In this document: positions 42,145 through 52,523 of the stretch, piece after piece
Numbering within the stretch: the first letter of the stretch is position 1
How the letters are laid out: each line of letters opens with the position of its first letter
NCBI GenBank assembly: GCA_036346375.1
Contig: CM070500.1
Coordinates: forward strand, 70,436,525-70,500,524
DNA from: Guadua angustifolia
Lineage: Eukaryota > Streptophyta > Magnoliopsida > Poales > Poaceae
Reading direction: 5' to 3'
Length of the DNA stretch: 64,000 nt
Notes under the pieces: generated by a model
Told to the model about the DNA's origin: nothing
Databases searched by the model: none
What the model saw: only the letters and a program-made list of their open reading frames with translations
Translations under genes and position numbers: made by a program

Positions 42145-45100
42145 TGTAACATCCCAATTTTTGCTTTTCTTGCATTTTAATGGTATTTTGAATTTCTGGG
42201 AATTTCTGGAATTTATTTGGATTTATTTGGAATTATTTGGATTTATTTTGAATTAAACCATTTATCAACTTAATTGAATAATAGAAAAGTTAAAATAAAA
42301 TTTTGCTGGAAATATTTTATTTGAGTCACAAATGTCCTAAAATATTTTTGAGAATTTTTCTAGAATTTTTCTAGTATTTTTGAAGCCCCAAAAGAATTAT
42401 TTGATTTTCGGGAATTATTTTTAATCGAAAAGGAATTAAAAATCCGGATGAATAGTGTTGGGCGAAATCTTGTGCGGCCCATTTGAAAACCCTAAGCGCC
42501 ATGGCGTCCGATTTTCATCCAACGGTCCACGTTACGCCACGTCGACCAACCCTATTCACCGCCGGATTCGCCGCCGCCACCGTGTGGGCCTCGGTCTCCG
42601 CGCTTTTCACGGACGTCGAGGGGCTATTTATTGCGCCGCCACCCGGTTGTGATCTCCTCCTCGCCGCCCGCCAGTACACTCCACGCCGCCGAGACGCCGC
42701 CGCCGCCGCAAGAGCTCGCCGTTCCCGGCCACCGCCGAAGTTCCTTGCGTCGTTTAAATGCCACCGGTGATCCTCCGCCGTCGCCCGTGCCACCATCGGA
42801 CTCACCTCGCCGAGCCGCGTCGGGAGCGTTACCTCTTCGCGCCGGAGAAGCACGGAAACGCCGCGCCGCACGTCGTCATCTCCGCCTCCCGGCCGAATCT
42901 AACGCCGCCGCAACGTCGCTGAAGTTTGCGAAGCCGCCAAACGGACGATCATCATCCGATCCGTGAGGTGAGCCCACGTCGCCTTAGGAACAAGATGAAC
43001 CCCATCTTCTAACCTCCGCCGTTAGATGTAGATCTAAGGGCAGCCGTAGTGCCACGCCGCTCCTCTCGTGCATGAGACGGCGACAAGGCGGGCCCGCATG
43101 TCGGCCGCCGCCGACGAGCGATCGCGGCACGTGTCATCGGCGACGCGGACCCACATGTCGATCGCCGCGCCTTTGTTTACGAGACGCCGACAGCCGCGGG
43201 CCCACTCGTCGGCCCGACGCGACTGCGTGTGGCGTCACCTGACGTCATCTTGGCGTCGCCACGTGGGACCCACTTGTCGAGAGATAGCCGAGTCGTCTTC
43301 GCCGTCACGATGACGTCATCTTGGCGTCATCACGGGGCCGGTCGGTCGACGTCAGCAAGGCCACGTGTCACTCTCTGGTGTCGACACGTGTCTTGGATGA
43401 CGCAATAATTAATTTACCGAAAAGAAAAATCTTTATTTAATTCGGTTTATTAATTTAAAATGTAATTTGAAACTTCAAACGCTTATAACTTTTGCGTTTT
43501 AACTCCGATTTGAGTGATTCCAATTTCTATAAATTTGTAAAATTGTGATCTTTCTGTTTATGAATTTTATTTGAATTTTTGGGCACTGTTTGCCTACTGT
43601 TTATTTATTTTAATATTTATGTATACGTTACGCGTAGACGTTGAAGTCCCCGACGGTTTCGAGGGAGAGGTTCTGACCCAGGAGCAAGCTCGGGAACCGA
43701 AACCAGCACTTTTTGAAGGCAAGTTGTGTTTGATCATGTTGAACCTATTAGAGAAAATTATTTTGATTTAATTTATTGCATGCTAATTTAGTAAAAATTG
43801 GTTTGAATGAATTTTGGGATTAGCTAAATGCCTAGTTATTGTATGCCACCTTGTAGATATAATTGTATGCCATGAATCATTTGTCACCCTAGGTTATGGA
43901 CTAATAGTTGGACATTAATAATTTGCCAACATGGGTTGAGTAGACCAAGTAGTATGCTTAGCCCCGCCACGTGGACATTTTGTGATTTTGGAATGCCAAA
44001 GTTAATATTGACTTAATGAGATATGGAATGTATTTTGTGAATGAGACATGTGTTATTAAGTTGATGATGTGCGATGGTGCAATTGGTAAAGAACCGGGTG
44101 GGAAAATGATTTAGACCGAGGCATGTGGCAAGATTGTTTCAGTGGGCCAAGAGTGGCAATCTGGCGGTCGTATTTGGTTTTATTGGTTTTGGATAATTGA
44201 GATCACACTTGGTTAGTCTTGCCTCGGTCAACTAAGGACTTAACCTTGCGAGCATTTGAGCTGAGTCTCTCATATGACCACAAGCTCAAGTAATGGGGCG
44301 GGCTTAGCTGAGTAAACCGGGAAATCTATTCTTTGGTGCTTGTCGTGGTGGTGTGAGGCCCGAGAAGCGGAATGAGAACTCACATGGCGCAAGAGGGGGC
44401 CACAGGTGTGGTAACCAGTCCCTCCAAAGTTGAAACCTTAGCGAGGCAAGATTGGGTTTAGATGGAACTTTGGAAAGGCTTCGTTACGGTTATTTGCCTT
44501 GGTGGTATTTGATCGTATCTTGTGGGTAAAGTGTATAACCTCTGCAGAGTGTACAACCTATTGAATAGCCGTGCTCACGGTAATGAGCATCGCTTCGGTG
44601 ATTACGGTCAAGGGTTAGATTTTCATTAAAATGAATTGTTTATGGAAAAATGCTTGGGTTGATAATGAGGAACTTGACTTAGGATGGAAAAAGGATTTAC
44701 GATTGAAATGTTTGTGAAAGCTATTATTCTTACTCTTGCTTCTATGCTTTGCAATCTATTCTTGTTTACCTTGAATCTTTGTCTCGCTCATGAACCATAG
44801 CCTATCCTTTGTACTAAGCCATGCATGTAGAATATTAGAATTGCATTACATGCATGACTTCTTTGAGTGCTCAAAGTACTCACCCCACAACAACACAACT
44901 TCAGTTGAAGAATAAGCAAACCCCTTTCAGAGGAGGAGTATCGGAGGAGCCGACAAACTAGGAGCGAGCCCGGTTGGTTGCCTGTGGCAAATTGGTTGGC
45001 GCCATGAGTTTATTTTATTTCCGCTGCATTTGAATATTTTAATAAGTCTTCGCCCTACGAGGCGTATCTTTGTAACTTGACCATAAGGTCGATCAACTAG

Positions 45101-45242
45101 TTTGAGTATTTAATCAAAGTACTTATTATTTCGTTGGTTATGACTGTGATATGTACCAATGTTGAGACTGTGTGCACTAGCGTGATCCTGGACTAGTGCT
45201 GAATACACAGAGGGTCCGGATTTGCAAATTTGGGTCCCGACA
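42145..45242 (+). mobile_element. 3.1-kb solo LTR inside the copia element
   Basis: TGTAACATCCC... to ...GGGTCCCGACA, 3,098 bp, flanked by a perfect target duplication TTTAT (42,140-42,144 and 45,243-45,247). No PBS, PPT or coding domain. Such long LTRs occur in the Tekay/Del gypsy group, so that origin is likely but not proven. The AT-rich first 300 bp are followed by a GC-rich island (42,440-43,400), a TATTTATT box at 42,625, and a dense group of ACGTG and TGACGTCA motifs. Confidence 0.88.
43128..43392. promoter_or_regulatory. Cluster of ACGTG and TGACGTCA motifs
   Basis: CACGTGTC at 43,128, CCACGTGG at 43,259, CCACGTGTCA at 43,361 and GACACGTGTC at 43,383, plus TGACGTCA at 43,240 and 43,311. 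These are consensus sites for plant bZIP factors (G-box/ABRE and CRE/as-1 types). It is motif evidence only. Confidence 0.5.
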
Positions 45243-45247
45243 TTTAT

Positions 45248-45763
45248 CCCCACGAGGTCATTCTCTTCCTTCTCTCTCCCATTTAGTTCCAAACTCATGT
45301 TCTCTCTCTTCCCTTCATCCCTACCACTCGGATCTTGCAATCCAACCGAAATTTTTGTTGATCGAAGGCTTCGTGACATTCCCCGAGGGCAAGGGCTTCA
45401 TCTCCTCCACTTCATTGCCCCTAAATCATCTCAGAACCTCCGGTTTTCGCTCTCAAAGGTGTGGATTGAAACCCTTCCTTGATTCGGCTTTTTCGTGTTT
45501 TTTTCTTGCAAATCATTGTAGTTGAAATCGTTCTAGACCTTTCTAGGATGATTCCCTGTGATTAGCTCTAGATTTCCTTTGATTAATCCCTAGATTGAAT
45601 GATTTAGGATTTGTGAGCATACTCTTCAGACTGTCCGAGTTTACATTCGGAGTGTCAAATGAAACTTCGGACTATCCGAAGTATTTGTGTTCATTTCAAC
45701 CTGAAATGTTCATCTAGATGTTAATGAGAGTCTAATCTTGTTTCCACCTTTGTATCTCTCTAG
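45248..45763 (+). other. Copia leader to the extra ORF
   Basis: Pyrimidine-rich noncoding sequence (CTCTTCCTTCTCTCTCCC near 45,262) with palindrome units at 45,630-45,685. It ends in TTTGTATCTCTCTAG directly before the ATG at 45,764, a good plant 3' splice site, suggesting the ORF is read from a spliced RNA. Confidence 0.55.
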
Positions 45764-47444
45764 ATGGATCCTTCTCAGGGTGGTAGTCCGACTTCTCGCA
45801 AAATTGTCATCACGATGGCCCGCAAGAAGAAGGCTAAGCATGATCACCCCGCTGGGGGCTCTTCTGCGCACCCTCCAGCGTCTCCTTCAGTATCCCCTCC
45901 GGCATCTCCTTCAGCTGATCTTGCTCAGTCTGCGGGAAGGAAGAAGAGTCTGACAGTTCGCAAAGTCAAAAAATCAACTCATGCCAGCGCTCCCAGTCAA
46001 GATGCCCAAGGGAGCAATTCTGAAGATCCGAGGGCTGCTATGGTAAAGTTGAGGGCAACCAAGAGGGCAGAGCAGCGTCAGTCAGGCCAGTTGATTGGGC
46101 CTTTGCAAATTCACTCTTCTGTGTGCTTAACTCCGGTAGGAGTCACTCCCAAGAAGAAGATCAATTACAGCACCGGTCAAGGGAGAGGCAAGGAAGTCCG
46201 CAAACACAAAAGTGAGGATCCTCTAATGTATCTTCAAGAGGAATATGTGGACAAGAGGTTCTGAAATCACTTCCAGCAGGATTTTTACGATTCAGTCATA
46301 GCGGAGAAGAAGAATCCAGTGGCCTCTATGCAGTGGATCGATTGGGAATACATGGAGCAGCAACAGGACCCTATATTCAACCAGGTCATTGAAGTGTGTG
46401 AGCGTCACAATCTTAAGAATATCATGTCTTTTCGGTGTGCTTGGAACAATGAGCATGTGGCTCAATTTTTCGCCACATTGTATTTTGACACCGATGAGGA
46501 GAGCACCATGTGGTTTATGGCAAATGGTCTGTACTATTCAGTGACGAAAGCTCAGTTTGCAGACTGGTTGGGTTTTTCATAGAAAATTGGGATAATCTGG
46601 ATAAGCTTCATATTCTAGAGTCTTCTAGCATAAATGATTTGGATCCGCTGTATGATGATTCTCAGGACTTCAAACTTGGCACCACTAAAGTGCTAAAGCC
46701 ATTCTATGCAATTTTGTACAAGCTGCTTCGGAAGACTTTGTGGCCAAAAGAAGGCGACGCCACAAACATCAGTTCATACTCAAGGAATCTTCTGCTGAGG
46801 ATTGGTGAGGGTTCGAGGCCTTTTGATTTGTTTGACTTTATTTGGCAAGAGATTCGTCTCAATTCTCTTAGTCCGCGTAGCAATTGTGGCTTTGCCCCTT
46901 ATGTAATGTGTATGGTTGAGAGCATGTCAGGGCTGTGGTTTGCAAAGGATGTGGAGCATGTTGCATATCGTGTCAGATCAATCAAGGCTCCATCTCAACT
47001 AGCTCCAACTGCATCTGCCAGGAATGTCAGAACAAGGATAGGCACTACTGAGTTCAGCTCCACCTCCAGAGAGCGATTCTTGAGCCCCTTCTTCTGCCAG
47101 ACCTTCCTCTCCTGGTCATTCTTCCTTGTCTGGTGGCTCTGTGAAGAAAATGCTTCGTGCCATTTTCTGCTTGGGTTGAAGAATCAACAAAAGATTAAGG
47201 AGACCAACTGGAGACTTTCTGATACTCGTCGTCAGCTGCACGACATTAAGAGGAAGCTGAATGTGTCTTGTTCTTCTGAGTCGAATCTGAGTCTGACTCT
47301 GAGTCTGCCTCTGTGGATTCTGCGACAAGACAACTCTTTGATCTTCCAGCTGCTCCTAGTACTTGTGCTAATGACGATGAAGATGCTGATGCGTATTCTC
47401 CTGCCAATAATGATGATGATGACGATGAAGGTAGCGAGGAGTGA
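45764..47444 (+). pseudogene. Copia extra 3' ORF (SIRE env-position)
   Basis: Begins MDPSQGGSPTSRK immediately after a splice acceptor. The N-terminal 110 residues are Ser/Pro/Lys-rich. A conserved globular part follows (QWIDWEYMEQQQDPIF, CAWNNEHVAQFFATLYFD, WFMANGLYYSVT...FADWLGFS), resembling the plant 'putative transposon protein' domains found in this position, then a central helical part (46,590-47,040) and an acidic Asp/Ser-rich tail ending EGSEE. A stop at 46,262-46,264 fits CGA to TGA; frameshifts lie near 46,575 and 47,045. Elements of this lineage have been called env-like, but I see no signal peptide or convincing membrane anchor. Role unknown. Confidence 0.75.
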
Positions 47445-47894
47445 CCCTTTTGGTGTCTTGATGCCAAAGGGGGAGAGGATTAGATTATCGTTTGCTTGTT
47501 TGCTTTTGGTTGTGTTTGTTGCATTTGCTTGTTACATTTGTTGCACCTGTTATACTTATGAATGCTTGTTTTGATCTTTGTCGTACTAGTGATGCTTATG
47601 AACCTTGATTGCTTATGATGTGTGTTCTTTATATTAATGCAATCTGTTATTTGTGTGCCCCATGCCATGCCATAATTATTTGCATGATTAACTGTTAATT
47701 TCTTGCTATTCTCTCACGGATGCAAAGAAATAGGGGGAGTTTCCGCCAAAATTTCCTGTAAATATGTGCATTTGAGATTCCACTCAAAATCTTCTAATGC
47801 ACACATTTAGGGGGAGCTCCACCATATGTTTGGTATTCAAAAGATAATCTCATTTCAATATTTATAAATCTAATCATGTTGTTATGAATTCACC

Positions 47895-47909
47895 AAAAAA
47901 GGGGGAGAT
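47895..47909 (+). other. Copia polypurine tract
   Basis: AAAAAAGGGGGAGAT directly before the 3' LTR, where plus-strand synthesis starts. The upstream fragment has the diverged AAAAAGAGGGAGAT before LTR A. Confidence 0.88.
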
Positions 47910-49390
47910 TCAAAGTGCATCTAGGCCCTTTAAAGATTTTGGTGAATAATGACAACAGGATTAAGTGACTAATGAGATTTGTAAGCTATGTTAGCAGATT
48001 ATCGCATCCGGTGATAAAGTCTCGAAGCAAAGGGTCACCCTTAAAATGAATGAGAAGAAGGCATTTTTAGACTTAATATTGTGCATGTATTTTATTTTTT
48101 TTATTGAGTCTAAGGATAGCCGTTCTATAAAGAGGGATATGACGAGAAATAGCTTTAGAATGACTCTATGTGCTCAATGATGGATCCTAGTTGTCAAAAG
48201 TGTAAAAATATCGAGTCTTAGAAGCATTTTGCTCAAATTCATTTAGAGTATCCGAGCTTGAGTTCGGAATGTCCGAACTAACCCTCTTTGTTAGTTCTGA
48301 AAAATCTTCATTCGGAATGTTCGAAGATATCTTCGGAGTATCCGAGTGGACCCTCTCTGTTAGAATTAGAAATTGTCAATTTCGAGCTAAGTCCTATTCG
48401 AATTGTCTGAAGATTTCTTCGGAGTATCCGAACACTTCGAACTGTCTGAATAAATGTTCGGACTATCCGAGCTGGGTTGCTCTGTCACTCGTTATTCAAC
48501 CTGTTCGGACTATCCGAACAAAAGTTCGGACTGTCCGAACTGACTCGGGGCTGAGTTAAAATGGCTAGTTTTGGGAGGGCTATAAATGCCTCTCCCATCT
48601 CACCTACCAACACAGTACTTCATTGTAAAAATTTATTGCACTTCCTCATCCTCTTGAGCTCTAGCATTCACTCCCCTTTTGAGCTTTGAGTCTTGAATCA
48701 ATAGAGGGAGAGTGAGAAGAAAGATTGAGAGATTGAAGAGTCCTAGATCCATCTTGAGCACCGAGTTCATTCTCTCGCGGATTTCTCACCAATCTTTTAC
48801 TCTTGAAGGTTGAGGACTCCTAGACGGCTAGGAGTTGCCGTTGAGCTCTCAAGCTTGGTGTAGAGAGCCACCAGAAGTTTGTGAAGGTTGGATCCACCTC
48901 TGAAAGGGAAGGATTCAAGAAGGAAATTGGTGAGTGATTTGTGCAACACCGGGAGGATTAGGGTTAAAAGAGACCCTAGCTTGGTGCCGCCTCAACGGAG
49001 ACGTAGGATCCCCTCAAGGATCTGAACTTCAGGTGAAAAATCTTTGAGCTTTTGGCTTCGTTTCTTGGATTTCTATTTCACCATTGTTGGGTTTGATTCA
49101 AATCTTGGCGATTCACTTGGTGATCTACTTTGAGTGAAGTTTATTGGTGGTTATTCAGCTCCTGCAGGTATTCTAGGCCAACAAATTTCATTTGGTGCAT
49201 CTACTCTCCTCCAAATAGCCTAGATCTACTTTTTGCGAGTTGTATGCTCTGAAGCATTCGGACTATCCGAACCACTTGGACAGTCCAAAGCCTATTTCGG
49301 ATACTCTGAACAGTTAGTTTCCGTTGCGATTTAAATTTAAATTTTGAAACGCCTATTCACCCCCCTCTAGGCGACATCCCGATCCTTTCA
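47910..49390 (+). repeat. Copia 3' LTR (LTR B), intact
   Basis: 1,481 bp, beginning TCAAAGTGCATCTAG (first dinucleotide mutated from TG) and ending GATCCTTTCA. Collinear with the three pieces of LTR A with small differences. The number of palindrome units differs between the LTRs in two places. Flanking host sequence begins AGCCT at 49,391; the matching left target duplication is not found because the array is truncated upstream. Confidence 0.95.
48581..48586 (+). promoter_or_regulatory. Copia LTR TATA box (LTR B)
   Basis: TATAAA in GGGCTATAAATGCC, equivalent to 13,093 in LTR A. Confidence 0.65.
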
Positions 49391-51900
49391 AGCCTCGATC
49401 TGAGCTCCTCGGTTCGCCTGACCGTCATCTCACTAGCCCCGTCCCCTGTCCTCTGGGAGCTCCACCGGCTCCCCGCATTCACCTTTGTCGTGCTCGTCTA
49501 CACCTTGCTGAATCGACGGCTTCGTCATGCTTCCTACCGTTCCTTCCCACCTTCCGGGCGTCGTGCTGGATTCGCACCATGGGTCCCCTTTCCTTCAGCT
49601 CCCAGCATTCATCTCTACCGTGCCCGCCTGCGCTTTGCTAGGTCGTCGGCTCCGCCGCGCCTCCTGTTGTTCCTTCTCTCCTCCTGACCGCTGCTCGCCC
49701 CACCGCCTTTCGTGTCGCGCCTTCTGTCGGTCCCCCCAAATCATGGGTCACACCCTGTGTTTCCCCTTTGGGCCTTCGTGTATTGCTACCTGTCGTTGCT
49801 CCCCTTCTCTCCTCACTTGCTTCCGTATCTCAAATAGCCCTCCTAACTCGCTTTCGTTGTTTCATTGCAGGTTGGAGTTCGTTGCATGAGGCTTGGAGTT
49901 CATTGTGTGTTCAGGCTTTGTCGTGTGTTGGTGGATCATATTTCATGTTCATCGATTGGAGGTTGCTCTTCTGTTTAGCATCTCGGGTAAGTGCTCCTTG
50001 TGTCCACCGGTCCGCTCCGTCTGTATCCTAATGCTTACCCGTTCCTTTTGTTTCAGTGCAACTCACTGTTTTTGGCTTGTGTGTACTTTGCCATCTAGCA
50101 AGGGTCGTTCTTCACCTTCTTAGCCAGAAGGCAATAGTATTGAATTGATCATTGAATCATTATCTGTCTAAGAAATATACGCCAAATGGTTAGATGCCCT
50201 TACAAGTGGTGATGGGGGCATTGGTGCTTCTTGGTTCTTGTAGGGCTTTGTGGCTAGGCCAGACACCCTACCACAGATGTGTATGCCAGCTTCTTGGCCT
50301 GGCGTTGTGTCATCCCTGGCAAGGAAGGCGTAAGAAAAAAATCCCATATTTTTTCCTTTTGCTGTGCTAAATGCTACTAGCTTTGATACTGTGCTCGCCG
50401 ACCTTAACAAACATGTGCTTCCTGTTCAACATTTTCGAACATGCTTATGGTTAGGGTTCGATTTTCTCACACAAGGAAACTTGAGCAAAATCTATCCTTA
50501 CTTCTGTATAAGTTTAAGCCAGAGGGGCATAGGAGGCATTTTGGTACAAATTGCTTCTTTTGGCCAATCCCATACTTGGTAGCTATTATAGCATCTATAT
50601 ACTGATTACAAATTAATTTATTCTTTTTGCTTAACTGCCATGTGCTGAATGACCAAACCCAAAGTTTATAATTGTTTACTATCAGGTTTATGCTTATGGT
50701 GAGCTGGTCGATTCTGATGTTTCTTTTCTTCTAAATAAAGCTTTGATGTTGTTTTTTTGAATAATTCATACGTACAATTCATATTTGCTCAGTATTCAGA
50801 TTCCTAGGCATTTTCTTTTGTAGGCTTTATTTAGGTTTGTTTGGTATTCATCTCTGTTTTTCTAACTTTTTCCTTCCTTGTCATTGGAATAGTGATTGGT
50901 CATGAATGATCAAGGTGGAGGTGGTATGTTAGGATCACTCTGTAAATTACAGTATGGAAACATAACCAGTTACATGTCTTACTAATCGGTTTCTGCCAAT
51001 CTATTTATTCTTGAAGGATTTTTGCACTATAATTCTCTTGGTTTCAATGAGTTTAGATTGGTTTACTTTGCTCGTGTAAGTAACATTCTGACTTCTCGAA
51101 TTATTAGTGTGCTAGCTCTCTTGGTCTCGATGAGTTCCAATTCCATTACTTCGCTTCTACAAGTAATATTTTGACCTTCAGCTGCTATTGTATCCAAAAT
51201 TAGGAGGTAATTTAGTCATATCACTGGAGTTCAGTATTGTATCGTAATTTGATATGGATGCGAGTATTTTGACTTACTCTACTTAACAAAATTGAACTAA
51301 GATAGTACATCTGTCTTCTGGTTCCTGTTGATCTACTCACCCTGTGTCATTTAGATCGTATTTGGATATGAAATGTGAAACTCTTAGAATATTTTTTTAC
51401 ATGTGGACGATCCGTCCAGCCCTACTTGTTGAGATCTTATACTAGATAGTATGGGAGAAATGGCAAATGCTCATAGGTTGTCTGAGATTGGACATTAGAC
51501 TTTGAGCATGAGGGCAATATCGTAGACCTTTTGCCCAATATAAACTTGGTGTAAGGTTCAATGCATACACCAGCCTTATGTTTCTATTTCTAGATGTTTT
51601 GTTCATTTGTGCTAATTGATGTCTTTTTATTATATTTTGGAACCAATGATTTGTCCACTTTTGCTCAATTGTTTCCTATATTGACATGATGGCTTCACCT
51701 ATTAGGGAATGTTTATTTCCTATGAAAGCGTCCTGTGACGCTACCTTGCTGCCTTCCATGCATGGTGTGAGTGGCTTAGTACACTGTGAATAAGTTTGAT
51801 ATGCTGGAGGACAAGCTTTGCACATTTCTTACAACTATATATCCTTTGCCGCAAGGTTAAATCCCTTCAAGATATGTATGTTTGCAGATGTTTATGGCTT
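49391..51900. other. Noncoding region with transcript-like start
   Basis: 49,391-49,870 is pyrimidine- and C-rich like a grass 5' leader, ends in a good acceptor-like TTTCATTGCAG at 49,870, and contains a tandem duplication. Downstream is T-rich, intron-like sequence with no recognised exon. It may be the 5' part of the locus carrying the kinase fragment below, but nothing proves that. Confidence 0.4.
49470..49685. repeat. Imperfect 130-bp tandem duplication
   Basis: GCATTCA at 49,475 recurs at 49,605, each followed by matching blocks (CGTGC(T/C)CG(T/C)CT, TCG..GGCT.CG, TCCT...GTTCCTTC). Identity is partial, so the duplication is old. Confidence 0.7.
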
Positions 51901-52009
51901 TGCCCTTACAAAAGTTAGAATGCAAGGTCATTGTATTGTGTGCACATGTTTAATTGCATGAATGCATTATGTATGAAATTTGTTGTAAAATATGTATCCC
52001 TTGCATGCT

Positions 52010-52203
52010 CTGGTTTACTACCATGGGTTTTGGAAAAAAGGGCAAATCAGGTAATAGTTATGTTTCGTTGGTTTGCTTGTATTCATGGATCAATTGTAGG
52101 TGTACTTATCCATATTTTCAATCTCCCCATAGGTTTATGTTTTAGATTTTGGACTTGCAAAGAAGTACAGGGATACATCGACAAACCAACACATTCAATA
52201 CAG
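52010..52203 (+). pseudogene. Casein kinase 1-like gene fragment
   Basis: Exon 52,133-52,203, after ATCTCCCCATAG and before GTAAAC, encodes VYVLDFGLAKKYRDTSTNQH followed by IQYR: the DFG metal-binding loop and the segment after it in plant casein kinase 1 (CKL) Ser/Thr kinases. The phase (0 in, 2 out) agrees with the exon structure I recall for CKL genes. Just upstream, 52,025-52,050 reads as MGFGK then RANQ only if one base is shifted in the A-run, and then a GTAATA donor follows; this is the preceding exon's end with a frameshift. No glycine loop, catalytic HRD or C-lobe exons are seen nearby. A partial pseudogene. Confidence 0.8.
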
Positions 52204-52417
52204 GTAAACTACTTAGTTAAGTGCAAGTGTTAGTAGTTCGTCTTTTTAGTCTTTCTTAGTCCTCACATGTTACTTATTTAACCCTGTGTCACTCATGCGT
52301 AGTTCATCCTTGCACTCTAAAGAAAGGCTTGTCAGTTGTCACAAAGCTACATGACCTGAAAGTGAGAAATGTGCACTTGGTACTCTCATATTTGCGATGT
52401 CAATGCCAAGATGTTGA

Positions 52418-52523
52418 AGGCCTATGGCGAGATGATGCTGCCCCTGCTCAAAGGTCCTTTGCAAATGTTGCAAATGCAATCGCAAGGTTTCAGCCAGTCA
52501 CCGTATGCGCTAGCATGACCCAG
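52418..52523 (+). pseudogene. Agmatine deiminase gene fragment
   Basis: An open stretch encoding GLWRDDAAPAQRSFANVANA then IARFQPVTVCASMTQ, ending at a GTCTGT donor (52,524). This closely resembles the N-terminal exon of plant agmatine deiminase (agmatine iminohydrolase), which converts agmatine to N-carbamoylputrescine in the arginine route to polyamines; the recalled Arabidopsis pattern is NWRxNAxPAQRxF...ISKFEPVTVCAS. The expected MPAEW...GWPER start is not present upstream, and no later exons with the catalytic Cys are seen. It is an isolated fragment in the same orientation as, and about 220 bp after, the kinase exon. Confidence 0.7.

Larger units (their letters stand above)
36213..47909 (+). 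mobile_element. Ty1/copia retrotransposon internal region, SIRE-like layout
   Basis: Internal region between the copia LTRs: PBS, gag, pol in copia order (protease, integrase, RT, RNase H), an extra downstream ORF and PPT. Interrupted at 42,145-45,242 by a solo LTR. A long extra ORF after pol is a feature of the SIRE/Maximus lineage. The element is inactivated by several gag frameshifts, stops between gag and pol, a nonsense codon in RNase H and breaks in the extra ORF. Confidence 0.92.

Noticed and set aside
42483..43313. Several open frames of 80-120 codons in the solo LTR
   Set aside because: They lie in a GC-rich LTR bounded by a TSD, overlap each other in different frames and resemble no protein.
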